Source: a virus. From it: a stretch of DNA of 35,969 nt. Where the stretch lies: the IMG/VR virus record IMGVR_UViG_3300021171_000030, positions 1-35,969 of that record, one strand, 5' to 3'. Below are positions 6,550-15,798 of this stretch, piece after piece; the stretch's first letter is position 1, and the number at the start of each line of letters is the position of its first letter. Below the pieces are notes generated by a model, which saw only the letters and a list, made by a program, of their open reading frames with translations, had not been told where the DNA came from and did no database searches. A program made the position numbers and the translations under genes.

Positions 6550-9122
6550 TACTTATTCTCCTCAAATGGATCACCTGAAACAGGAGTAAACATATATTTT
6601 CCTGAGAAAAGTGGAAAGCCTTTTAATAGAGCTTTATCTTTTAAAGATTGAGGAAGTTCTATGTAGTGAACAGGCTTACCAGCATTAACTTTTTCTAATA
6701 TTTTATTACGTTGACTAAGAGATAATTCATTAAATGATTTTTGCGATAATCCTCTATTTTTAAGTTCTTCTTCTAAAGAACGTCCAATTTTACCAGAGTT
6801 ATAATGCACCTTCTCTCCAGTAATCTTTTCTAATGCTTTAGGTATGATTTGATCATAGAAACCTTTCATACCTTCACCACCTACTTTAAGATTTTCTCCA
6901 TCTAAATATTGCAATCCTTTAATATCGCTTTTACTTTCTAATAACTTTTTAGCAGCTTCCTTACCAATATAATCAGCTAACTTTTCTTTAGGTACATTCT
7001 CTTCATGTAAAACAGTATTATCATTTTTCTTAGCTTGTAATGTTCCTTTATCACTATAAGAAATATGATCTACTTGCTTACTCAAATCATATCTAGCCGC
7101 TTGTGCTTCTCCGGGTGTCCAACTAAGCCTATCGTAACCCTTTTCAGCAGCTTCCCTAATCATTCGCTTTAATGCTAATGAAGTCCAAGCTTCTGTTTTT
7201 TTGAATGGAGCGTTAGGAACAGCTCTGCCAGCACTTTCAAATTTATTTAATCTATCATTAGCTTCATTAAAAGCAGCTAAATAATCAGCTTTATTAGGCT
7301 TATTTAATTGATGAGCTACAATTGAAGCTTTCTCTTTGTCTATAACTTCTTGTAATAACTTTTCTCTTTCAGGAGCATACCCCTTCTCCCTCCCCTGCTG
7401 ATGCCAATCCGATTGAATTTCTTCTAGGTGTAATGATTTCTTACCTTCAATATTCCTATCATTCATTCTGATATGAGCTAATACATTAGGTTCATCCCAA
7501 TGAGAGGATTTGTAAGAATTAGATTGATAAGGATGCTGCTGATGAAACCTAGCGATAGCTTGTTCTTCAGTTGATCCACTTGAGTATCTACCTTCCCCCG
7601 GCCCAAATACTTCATAGCGCTGATGACCATTCAACATTGATGGTTCAATTCTATAACCAGATGGAAGCTTTGTAGTGTCTACTTTACTAGGCAACGTCAA
7701 AAGCATTTCCCTATAATTACTTGCTCCCGGTAGCTGATAAGAATGATATTTAGTTCCACCTTCTCCACTACCTAAATTATAATCACCTTCAGTAGACCTA
7801 AGTTTATAATAATCTTGAACAGCATCCCAATCAGGATTTCTAGAAGTATGTTGATCTGGAAAATGTTCTCTAAAATCATTAGCAACTCTATCTTGCTGAG
7901 CTGGAGTTAAATCTTTCCAATCTTTAGTACCTTTATTAACTTCCTTTAACTCCACCTTATTATTTTGTAAATGCTGCTGCACTTCTTCCTTAGTAACTAT
8001 ATCCTTACTTTTTTCTTTCAGGAAATCCTTCAATCCAGTCCAATCCATTTCTTCAGGCTTCACTCCCGGCTTATTAGCGAGTGTACCTAACCATTGATCA
8101 CCAGTCATTTTTGCTTGTGGAATAGCATTAACATTATGCTCTACTGCTGAATAGAAAGGTTGTCCTATCTTAGCCATAGCTTCTATTGCAGTTCCCAGTT
8201 TAGAGCTATCAGCGAGCAATGTAGACGTTAATGCTCCATACTTGCCTGCATGTTGATCAATCAATCCTTCCTTAATTGCATAATCCAAAGCTTTTTCTCT
8301 ATCCAAGAATTGCCCCTTGTGGTTCATGAAACCAAAATTAAAATTAGAAATATCTTCACCACTCATAGCTTGCTTATGGAATTCATCAGCTAAGTGAGCT
8401 GGTAAAGCATCTAAGTGTTCACCACCAGCAGGAGCTTTATATATTTTATCGCCATACTTCAAAGCTGGCCTGAGAAATGGTGCAGAGCCTAATGTACCTT
8501 CAGCTCCAGCAGTTAATCCACCAGCCCCACCTAATGATGCCATATCCAAGGTACGACTAATAACTTCTGGATTAGCTATAGTCTCACCTGTATTAGGATC
8601 AGTAATGAATGTAGGCAAGTTACCACTAGCAGCTTCAGGTAATGCTGATAAAGCACTTCTAACAACTTTCTCAGGCCAGAGCTGATAACGCTCCTCGCCA
8701 CTTAAATTTCCTTGCCAAGGTTGACCAGTTTTACCCGGAACAGAACCTCCACTAGCTTGAGCTATCCCTAACTTATCAAAAGCATTCTTTAAAAGTTCTG
8801 GATTATTAACTATATTCTTAGGTAAATTCAAAACATCACTAGTAAATTTCTGATCAAAATCAGAAACACTTTTAGCTCCAGCTTTTAAATTATTATAAAT
8901 ATCAGATAATCTACTCATAAATTGATCAGTCCCCGGTAATCCACCATCAGTAAGGGTACTTTGTGGCGGAATTGGTTCGGGTCTATTATCCTCTAATCTA
9001 GGTTCCCCTTCTTGGCTCATATTCATAATCAAACGCTTGGGAAGAGGTGTATAAATAGGTTCAACCGGCATTATATTGTCCGGCTGTTGATAAGCATCAG
9101 TTAATTGAGCAAGGCTAGGCAA
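6549..9122 (-). CDS. large polyvalent-type phage protein, candidate ejected/virion protein
   Basis: 857 aa. The N-terminal 120 residues are proline-rich and low in structure; the C-terminal half carries motifs that I associate with the phage large polyvalent proteins: SLHLEEIQSDWHQQGREKGY (563-582), EAWTSLALKRMIREAAEKGY (644-663), DRLSWTPGEAQAARYDL (664-680) and VHYIELPQSLKDKALLKGFP (818-837). Such proteins are thought to be delivered with the DNA and to act in the host early in infection. No homologues of the P22 ejection proteins gp7, gp16 or gp20 are visible in the window, so this may fill that slot. The frame begins with TTG at 9122, overlapping the upstream stop by 8 bases; the next ATG (9071) has no ribosome site, so TTG is preferred but not certain. 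Confidence 0.65.
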   Translation of the reverse strand: MPSLAQLTDAYQQPDNIMPVEPIYTPLPKRLIMNMSQEGEPRLEDNRPEPIPPQSTLTDGGLPGTDQFMSRLSDIYNNLKAGAKSVSDFDQKFTSDVLNLPKNIVNNPELLKNAFDKLGIAQASGGSVPGKTGQPWQGNLSGEERYQLWPEKVVRSALSALPEAASGNLPTFITDPNTGETIANPEVISRTLDMASLGGAGGLTAGAEGTLGSAPFLRPALKYGDKIYKAPAGGEHLDALPAHLADEFHKQAMSGEDISNFNFGFMNHKGQFLDREKALDYAIKEGLIDQHAGKYGALTSTLLADSSKLGTAIEAMAKIGQPFYSAVEHNVNAIPQAKMTGDQWLGTLANKPGVKPEEMDWTGLKDFLKEKSKDIVTKEEVQQHLQNNKVELKEVNKGTKDWKDLTPAQQDRVANDFREHFPDQHTSRNPDWDAVQDYYKLRSTEGDYNLGSGEGGTKYHSYQLPGASNYREMLLTLPSKVDTTKLPSGYRIEPSMLNGHQRYEVFGPGEGRYSSGSTEEQAIARFHQQHPYQSNSYKSSHWDEPNVLAHIRMNDRNIEGKKSLHLEEIQSDWHQQGREKGYAPEREKLLQEVIDKEKASIVAHQLNKPNKADYLAAFNEANDRLNKFESAGRAVPNAPFKKTEAWTSLALKRMIREAAEKGYDRLSWTPGEAQAARYDLSKQVDHISYSDKGTLQAKKNDNTVLHEENVPKEKLADYIGKEAAKKLLESKSDIKGLQYLDGENLKVGGEGMKGFYDQIIPKALEKITGEKVHYNSGKIGRSLEEELKNRGLSQKSFNELSLSQRNKILEKVNAGKPVHYIELPQSLKDKALLKGFPLFSGKYMFTPVSGDPFEENK

Positions 9123-9327
9123 TGATTTTTCTCATTTCTTCGTCAGATATTCCTAAACTGCTAGTATAATTTCTAGTACCTCTAAGCTTCTTTTGTGGAA
9201 ATGTAACAAAAGCTCCATTCTCTAATTGTATAGTCCAATAATTATCCCTAGCACAAGCTTCTACAAATATTGCCCTACCATATCCTAAAGGTGTTATTAC
9301 TTCAACCATATCCTTAAATTCAAGCAT
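9115..9327 (-). CDS. small SH3/KOW-like beta protein
   Basis: 70 aa: FKDMVEVITPLGYGRAIFVE, then YWTIQLENGAFVTFPQKKLR. The pattern V-V-TPLG-GRA-F and a second beta pair resembles an SH3-like barrel of the kind that binds nucleic acid or proteins; this is a fold guess only. Start overlaps the upstream stop by one base (TAATG). Confidence 0.6.
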   Translation of the reverse strand: MLEFKDMVEVITPLGYGRAIFVEACARDNYWTIQLENGAFVTFPQKKLRGTRNYTSSLGISDEEMRKIIA

Positions 9328-9794
9328 TATTCAGCCTGTTGTACCTGTAACCATTGTCCATTAGTATTTTGAACATAATGATTACCATCAGGAGCTAATT
9401 GGCTACCCGGAACATCTGGTATACTTGGTAATTGTAATTTATTATTGGGTTCTACTTTATTAAAATAATCCTGCAAATCTTGAGGTTGAAAATTTTGTAA
9501 ATTAGTAGCTCCCGGTTGAAATGTATAGCTACCGTCTTGCTGCTGTTGCCAATTACCACCTTGATTACCATTACCGTTATATTGACTTTGATTAGAAAAA
9601 GTAGGGTGATTTGGTTTTTTAAAAGTATCTGGGTAATGAACACCAGCAGCATTAGGATTAGAGTTAGGATTAGCTTTATACCATCCCTGCATATCATAAT
9701 CATAACTATCAGAAGGCTTAAATTTAGTATTATAGTCAGCCTGCTCTTGAGCATTTAATGGAGTATTATATTGATTAGTTAGATCAGGTTCCAT
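9327..9794 (-). CDS. Gln/Asn-rich portal-associated protein with PDTFKKPNHPTFS motif
   Basis: 155 aa. Contains YDMQGWYKAN (33-42) followed by HYPDTFKKPNHPTFSNQSQY (53-72), a signature common in uncharacterised proteins located next to podovirus portals. The rest is unusually rich in Q and N (five consecutive Q's in WQQQQDG region and NGNGNQGG), with little hydrophobic core, so it is probably extended or disordered. The start overlaps the portal gene by 11 bases. Likely a virion-associated or portal-assembly factor. Confidence 0.7.
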   Translation of the reverse strand: MEPDLTNQYNTPLNAQEQADYNTKFKPSDSYDYDMQGWYKANPNSNPNAAGVHYPDTFKKPNHPTFSNQSQYNGNGNQGGNWQQQQDGSYTFQPGATNLQNFQPQDLQDYFNKVEPNNKLQLPSIPDVPGSQLAPDGNHYVQNTNGQWLQVQQAE

Positions 9795-12153
9795 TAGCTT
9801 GTCTCCATTGATTATGAGCTTTCATATTCAAGGAAGGACTAGGTAAGCTATCCTGACCTTGTTCTGATGCCTCTCCAGCCTCATTAGAAGGCTGCTCAAG
9901 AGAGTTTATAGAAGTGCCACCTTCATGTGGCCCCGGTAAATTAATCAACTCCCCACCGTTCTTTAGAGCTTCCATGACCACTTGCTTAACAAGCGGCTGT
10001 ATCTGCTCTACCGAAATGGCAGGACCAGAGTTCCCCAAAGCTGTAATTCGCTTACTAATACTATCAAAATCAGCTCTAATCTCTTGAATAGCTTCAATAG
10101 TAGCTTCATTACCAGCCATAGCTTCTTTTAAAGTCATATCACGTTCTTTAACAGTTAATTCCCTATTCTTATCATCAAGCTCCTTTTGCTGCTTAGCAAT
10201 AATAGCTAACTGCTGTTCAATCTTATCAGCAGCTTGATGCATCATTTGCTCCTGTTGTGGATTAGGAGCATCACCAAGAATATTTGGCGGAATAATCTTA
10301 CGCCAACGTCTAGCAAGTTCTTGAGCTTCAGGAAAGTCTGCAACTTTCCAAAGAAGATCGCCACCAATATTCATAAATTCTTTATTTTGAGCTGCAATTT
10401 GAGTTAATGCATTAAAAGCTTCTTGCCTTCTAGTTGCAAAACTTGGTCCTGTATCAGATTGAACATCATATGTACCCATATTAGGATTAAATATGACGTG
10501 TACTATCTGCTGCTGATTATCCATTTCAGGTTGGTTATTTTGATCAGGAGGAAGCTTAGTAAATGGAGCTTCTGCATTAGGATCAATCGTCACATTCATA
10601 ATTGTACCATCTTTAGCTTCAATTCTAATGATACGTTGTGTATCATAAACCTTTGGAATAAGGTCTATTAAAATTTTACCTGTCCTTCTGATAGCAATGG
10701 CTTGATTATCAATGAAATGATAAGTTGCTCTATCGCCTTGTCTTTGTCTAGCATTAATAGCTACGCCTGATTTAGCATTTTCATTTTCTCCCATCTGGGC
10801 TTGATATTGACCAGATACCATCATCATTTCTTCTTGAGCAATCTTCATTTGCTCTACATAAGCTGGCGATGCTGCTGGTGGAGCAGGTCTTTGTGGTGGA
10901 GGAATTGGATTTCCTTCATCATCAACATGGTTCCAAGGCAAAAATGAATGATTGGTTGTATTAGCTGTTCGCCAATATTCTTCATATCCCTCAATTGCCT
11001 GACCGGGAGCAAGCCAAGGTACTTTAGTTTGGAGTGCTCCAAATTCAACGTTGGCCGAACTATTCACATTATATATTCGCTGTGGGTCTAAAAGTGCTCT
11101 AGTATGTCCCTTACAATCCCAAATACCATCAATGACTGTTTCAGTACCAACCAACCTAACAATTGGTACAGTTTCACCAAGCCAAGGAGCACGATCAATA
11201 ATAACATTCCCAGCTATCTTAAACCATTCTACATTATTTTTTGTAACCTTTCGTTCCTTATAAGAGCGTTCACTTTCTTTTAAACCTTTTTCTTGTTTCT
11301 TTATTTCATTAAAAATATCTTTAGCTTCTTGTGGTAAATCACTCATATATGCTACAATCTGCTCTCCAGTTGTAGGCATATTAAAACCAACTAATGTTTC
11401 TTTCTTTTGTGATACTCTATAATATTCAGCAACTCTAATAGTATCCTTCTGATACCAACCATCAGACATATTATTAAATACTATAGCTCCTCCAACATCT
11501 TGAAATTCAGGATTTTCAGCTTGATACAAATCCTTTGGAATATTGTCATAAATGAAACCCCATTTAGCATCTGATCCATCTACTTCATTTATGTAAGGAT
11601 CAAGATAAACATTTCTAGGGTCTTTAATTCTTCTGATATAGATTTCATGATCAAATGACATAGAGCTTATTGGTTCTACCATAATTCTCCAATAACCCCA
11701 ACCAGCATTAATTTGAAACACAGAAGCATTATCATAAACATTTTCAGCACTTGAAATATATTCAATATGTCTAACTACTTCCTGAAATACTTGAGCTGCT
11801 TCAAAGCTAGCTGTATCTCCAACAGGTCTAATGTTTACTCCCGGTTTATTCTGCTTCCCATCATTTATAATTTGAAGATTATGTTGTTGAGTTTTATTAA
11901 TTGTTAAACAAGGTCTATTATTTACGATCCTATCTCCAACTACCCAATTATCCCATTGAAACATATTATTGCTATCAGCATTAGCAAATTTTAAATCATA
12001 CTCAAAAAATATTCTAGCTTGAGCTTCCCATTTCTGAGCAATCTCAAAACGCTTCTTAGCTTCTTTAATAATTTCTACATCTTCCTCAGACTGAGGATTA
12101 GGAGCATCAAAGTTAGTAGACCAAGCCATTTTAAAGTGATCCCATCCATCCAC
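9784..12153 (-). CDS. portal protein, P22 type
   Basis: 789 aa (P22 gp1 is 725). The region NRPCLTINKTQQHNLQIIND, VGDTASFEAAQVFQEVVRHI, GWGYWRIMVEP and IKDPRNVYLDPYINEVDGSD matches the core of the P22 portal family; the protein forms the dodecameric vertex ring through which DNA is packaged and ejected. After residue 620 there is a long charged coiled coil (KIEQQLAIIAKQQKELDDKN and on), corresponding to the stem/barrel helices, and then a flexible low-complexity end. The start overlaps the large terminase gene by 23 bases, so packaging ATPase and portal are coupled. Confidence 0.92.
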   Translation of the reverse strand: MDGWDHFKMAWSTNFDAPNPQSEEDVEIIKEAKKRFEIAQKWEAQARIFFEYDLKFANADSNNMFQWDNWVVGDRIVNNRPCLTINKTQQHNLQIINDGKQNKPGVNIRPVGDTASFEAAQVFQEVVRHIEYISSAENVYDNASVFQINAGWGYWRIMVEPISSMSFDHEIYIRRIKDPRNVYLDPYINEVDGSDAKWGFIYDNIPKDLYQAENPEFQDVGGAIVFNNMSDGWYQKDTIRVAEYYRVSQKKETLVGFNMPTTGEQIVAYMSDLPQEAKDIFNEIKKQEKGLKESERSYKERKVTKNNVEWFKIAGNVIIDRAPWLGETVPIVRLVGTETVIDGIWDCKGHTRALLDPQRIYNVNSSANVEFGALQTKVPWLAPGQAIEGYEEYWRTANTTNHSFLPWNHVDDEGNPIPPPQRPAPPAASPAYVEQMKIAQEEMMMVSGQYQAQMGENENAKSGVAINARQRQGDRATYHFIDNQAIAIRRTGKILIDLIPKVYDTQRIIRIEAKDGTIMNVTIDPNAEAPFTKLPPDQNNQPEMDNQQQIVHVIFNPNMGTYDVQSDTGPSFATRRQEAFNALTQIAAQNKEFMNIGGDLLWKVADFPEAQELARRWRKIIPPNILGDAPNPQQEQMMHQAADKIEQQLAIIAKQQKELDDKNRELTVKERDMTLKEAMAGNEATIEAIQEIRADFDSISKRITALGNSGPAISVEQIQPLVKQVVMEALKNGGELINLPGPHEGGTSINSLEQPSNEAGEASEQGQDSLPSPSLNMKAHNQWRQANGT

Positions 12154-13501
12154 GCTGTGTAGGTAAATGTAATACTTTTGCTTCTTTAGGCTTATGCTTA
12201 GTAGCGGCAGTTTCAGTTTTTAAAGATAGAGCAAATGTTTGAAAAGCATCAGCTCCATGTGAGTACGCTGTATCATGGTCAGGTTCTTTACTAAAATTAC
12301 CAGTATCAGGATTAACCTTAAAAGCGTATCTAGATAAACATTGCCAACCATCAGCAGTATTTTCTTCATCAAAATTACAAAATTCAAAAACAGTTCTCAC
12401 CGCATTAATTCCAACTACCTTTTTAGCAGGACGTGGTACAACTATAACTTTAGAATTAGGAAATGCAGCTCTAACTAATTTAGATATTGATCTACTAGCT
12501 AAAGTCTCATTATCAGCATCATGAGGTAAATAATGAGTACCATAATTAAATTTTAATTCTTCCATATATTCAGTGTAATAAGGAATTTTCTTTAATCTAT
12601 TTTCATGATAATGAATTACATTATATTCCATTCCAACTCGCTGAATGAACCAAATAGCTGTTTTATCAGCATGGCCCAAATCCCAAAACGTGTAAACAGG
12701 TCTAGTAGGATCATAATTTACTTTTCCGCGCCTTCCATCTAATAAAGTCTTTTTAATTTCTTCAGCGTATACAGCTCCATCTAATGTTTGCTTTGTGAAA
12801 CCTTCCCACACTTCAAGATATTTTACATGATCGTTGTTCTTTAACAAGATCATTTCTCGCCTTAAATCAGGCGGAAACCACTTATTATCAGAATGATTAA
12901 TCTTAACTACATAAGCATATCGTTCCATCTCTCCTGTTTCTTCATTTTTGATAAAATCAGGAGCATACTTATCTTTTTTAATTATATATCGCTGATAGAC
13001 TTCATCGTCATCCAATTCAGGATTAAAACTAATCCAGACTTCAGGCCCTTTTTTAAATGGTCCTCCTAAATCATTAGGATCATGCTTACCACGAATTGTA
13101 GGCATTAATTTATCAAGTGAATTTTTAGATGTATTATTTGCTTCCTCTAACCAAGCTATGTCAATTTTAGCAAGAGATTTAATTGAATTAATTTTATAAC
13201 GCAATCCAGAAAAAATAAATCTTGAGCCTGTTCTTTTGCAAGTTATAGACTTATCTTTAATATCAAATTCATCTTCTAATCCATATTCAGTTATATAATT
13301 TTCAATTGTCTCTTTGACACTTTCCTCTATAGAGCTTTGTATTTCACGTAAGCAAAGTATTCTTAATTTCATCTTCATTGATAGAATAATTAAAGCAATA
13401 GCAAATCCATCAGTTTTACCGCCACCTCGACCACCATAAGCAATTTTTAATCGAGCTGGTTCGAATAAAAAAGCAAGTTTGTCTAGAAATTCTATTTCCA
13501 T
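12131..13501 (-). CDS. terminase large subunit (DNA-packaging ATPase/nuclease)
   Basis: 456 aa. Walker A GGRGGGKT at 23-30; Walker B IDIAWLEE at 113-120 with the catalytic glutamates; coupling motif ISFNP at 157-161. The C-terminal RNase H-like nuclease has aspartates at WDLG (D274), HDAD (328/330) and GADAF (D418). These are all required motor and nuclease positions, so the protein looks intact. It cuts concatemeric DNA and drives it into the prohead through the portal encoded immediately downstream. The start overlaps the stop of a secreted-type fibre gene, an unusual upstream neighbour; a small terminase is normally there. Confidence 0.95.
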   Translation of the reverse strand: MEIEFLDKLAFLFEPARLKIAYGGRGGGKTDGFAIALIILSMKMKLRILCLREIQSSIEESVKETIENYITEYGLEDEFDIKDKSITCKRTGSRFIFSGLRYKINSIKSLAKIDIAWLEEANNTSKNSLDKLMPTIRGKHDPNDLGGPFKKGPEVWISFNPELDDDEVYQRYIIKKDKYAPDFIKNEETGEMERYAYVVKINHSDNKWFPPDLRREMILLKNNDHVKYLEVWEGFTKQTLDGAVYAEEIKKTLLDGRRGKVNYDPTRPVYTFWDLGHADKTAIWFIQRVGMEYNVIHYHENRLKKIPYYTEYMEELKFNYGTHYLPHDADNETLASRSISKLVRAAFPNSKVIVVPRPAKKVVGINAVRTVFEFCNFDEENTADGWQCLSRYAFKVNPDTGNFSKEPDHDTAYSHGADAFQTFALSLKTETAATKHKPKEAKVLHLPTQRGWMGSL

Positions 13502-15798
13502 TATTGACCAGCGCCAATTAAAGTACGTTGTGGAGTACCACCAGCCGCAATAGGAGCGGCTTTATATGCTACAGCTACAGAGCTAACTGAGTTACTAGAA
13601 TTATTAGCAATACTCCATGTAACACTTTGAGCTGATGTAGTTGCTCCATTATACCAATGAAATAAGCCATTGCCCCATCCAACAGTATTACTATCATCCA
13701 TGCTAGTATTCATTGTCTCTGCAACTGAGACAGTATTAGATGGATTTATATTATAAGTACCAACTCCTCCTGTTCCTGTACCTGCTGTTGTAGTAATGAT
13801 TGTTCCTGCTGAAATACCAGCTCCACTTACTACTTGATTTTGATTTTGAATTGTTCCCCAATTAGGAGCAGATGCTGTTAAAACAGTAGTAGCAATTGTT
13901 GCAGAGAAATTTGCAACAGAAAAAGTAGGAATATCAAATATAGCTCCTGATGGAACGGTTATGCCAGTTGCAGGACCATCGCCAACTTGCAAACATCCTA
14001 TAATTAACTCATTAGCTTGACTTGGTGTTATTGAAGGTTGACTTGCAATAGAATTTACATTATTAGTTGATGTGGTTCCTACTCCAGCAACTACATCAAA
14101 TGGAGAAGTAGCTGCACCAGAAATGTCATAATATACAAGTTGATAAGAACTACCAGTTGTAGCAAAATTTACTGTAAGTGTTCTAGCTGGATTAGCAGTA
14201 GAATTAACTCTATCCCAAGGGCTAGGTTGACCTGCTGTTGTATTTCTCTGTGTCCAAGAAATAGCATCGCTATCTTTTACTGTATTTATAACTGGAGTAG
14301 CTACAGTACTTTCAGGACCAATTATAACAGCTAAATTTCCAGTTGCTGGTATTTCTAATAATGCTGCTGAAGGATTTGTGCTATCCCCAAAATAAAGCAT
14401 TCTATCAATATGAATACCAGCAGGCTTTGATGAACCTTGTGAACCTAAAGCAAGAGCAACAGCAACTATATTATAGGTATCAGTCCCTCCTGTATTAAGA
14501 TAAAAACGTGGATTAATAGCCGCTGATGTAGCTTGTAAATAAAATTCAGAAGCTTTAGGCCAACCTTGTGCTTGTGTCCAACTTATATCAGCATCATTAA
14601 GTGAAAAATTTGTTTCTGGTACTATAAGTGCAGGATTAGTAGTACCAGTAACTGCATCTTCTCCCATATAAGCTAAAACTAAATTTCCACCATTAGAATT
14701 ATTAGCAGTTGGAGTAAATGATCCTGCTGAAATAATACCACCAGTATTTACTGTAGGATTTGTTATCCCATTAGCTAAAGCTGTAATGCCAGTAACTTCT
14801 GTTATCCAAACATGAACAGGAATAATTGCTACAGAACCAAACCCAACTGTAATAGTTTGAGTACCTGTAGTAACGCTAGTCAATACAAAAACTTGTATTG
14901 CCATAGTGCCACCAGTAACTGTTTTAGTACCAGTAGCTCCAGATGCAGGCCAAGTATTAGATTTATTATCAGTAATAGATGGAGTATTACTAATTGGATA
15001 CGAAACTGCTAAAACAAGTACATCTCCAGAAAGTGTTGGATTTGGAAGATTATAAATAAAATTATTACCAGCATCAGAACTAGCAGCAGCTTGACTATTA
15101 CCAGCATACATAACATGCTGAATAATATTAGTAATAGATGCTCCAGCTTGATTTTCAATTAATTCTACTGTAACTGAAACAGAACCACCGGGAGTACCAG
15201 TAGTTGTAGCATTAGTACTAGACCAACCTGAAACTGCACCATTAGTATCATGCCCTGCACACTGATCTGTAGCAGATGTTTCAGAACTTTCATTAGTCAT
15301 ACCACTAGGAGGATTAGCAGCAATAGTATTAGTTAAATTATTAACTCCAACAAATCCTAATACCCATGATGTAGTATCAGCATGAGTCATAGTTAAAGCT
15401 GGAAAATTTATAGTATTAGTAGTTTGTGCAGCAGAGGCACTAGAACCTATATAAAGTGAACTTCCTGTTCCATAACTAGATGATCTATAAACATGACAAA
15501 CTGTAGCAGTAGCGTTAGTCCAAGTACCAGCAGCATCATTAGTTGCTGTTGCAATCTTAAAACCAACTCTCATAGAGCTAGTAGTACCAGTTTTAGTTAT
15601 TATAGATTGAAAACCAGAACCAAGAGCTGGAGTACCTGTAGTAGCACGAAATGCAGCAACTATTAATACATCACCAATAGCATGAGTTGTAAAAGTACAA
15701 GTGTTAGTACCAGTAGAAGTACCAACACGCGAAATTGTAGCTTCGCATGGAACTATTAAAAATAACAATAAAATTAAAGATATTAAGAATTTTTTCAT
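13501..15798 (-). CDS. secreted-type beta-rich surface/fibre protein with repeated domains
   Basis: 765 aa. The N-terminus MKKFLISLILLLFLIVPCEA is a Sec signal peptide (basic n-region, 14-residue hydrophobic core, likely cut after CEA). The remainder is T/S/N/G-rich and organised as about three homologous jelly-roll-like domains of about 200 residues each beginning near GDVLIVAAFR (43), GDVLVLAVSY and GNLAVIIGPE. Residues about 626-699 look like a separate inserted module (VVSGAGISAGTIITT, GTGGVGTYNINPSNTV) of a kind seen in phage tail and bacterial surface proteins. No enzyme motif. Ends by overlapping the TerL start. Probably a receptor-binding or virion-surface protein; why it needs a signal peptide is unclear. 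Confidence 0.65.
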   Translation of the reverse strand: MKKFLISLILLLFLIVPCEATISRVGTSTGTNTCTFTTHAIGDVLIVAAFRATTGTPALGSGFQSIITKTGTTSSMRVGFKIATATNDAAGTWTNATATVCHVYRSSSYGTGSSLYIGSSASAAQTTNTINFPALTMTHADTTSWVLGFVGVNNLTNTIAANPPSGMTNESSETSATDQCAGHDTNGAVSGWSSTNATTTGTPGGSVSVTVELIENQAGASITNIIQHVMYAGNSQAAASSDAGNNFIYNLPNPTLSGDVLVLAVSYPISNTPSITDNKSNTWPASGATGTKTVTGGTMAIQVFVLTSVTTGTQTITVGFGSVAIIPVHVWITEVTGITALANGITNPTVNTGGIISAGSFTPTANNSNGGNLVLAYMGEDAVTGTTNPALIVPETNFSLNDADISWTQAQGWPKASEFYLQATSAAINPRFYLNTGGTDTYNIVAVALALGSQGSSKPAGIHIDRMLYFGDSTNPSAALLEIPATGNLAVIIGPESTVATPVINTVKDSDAISWTQRNTTAGQPSPWDRVNSTANPARTLTVNFATTGSSYQLVYYDISGAATSPFDVVAGVGTTSTNNVNSIASQPSITPSQANELIIGCLQVGDGPATGITVPSGAIFDIPTFSVANFSATIATTVLTASAPNWGTIQNQNQVVSGAGISAGTIITTTAGTGTGGVGTYNINPSNTVSVAETMNTSMDDSNTVGWGNGLFHWYNGATTSAQSVTWSIANNSSNSVSSVAVAYKAAPIAAGGTPQRTLIGAGQ

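Noticed and set aside
9452-9754. Alternative minus-strand frame rich in Leu/Ile inside the Gln/Asn-rich gene
   Set aside because: Shadow of the AT-rich codons; the other frame carries a recognised phage motif and operon overlaps.
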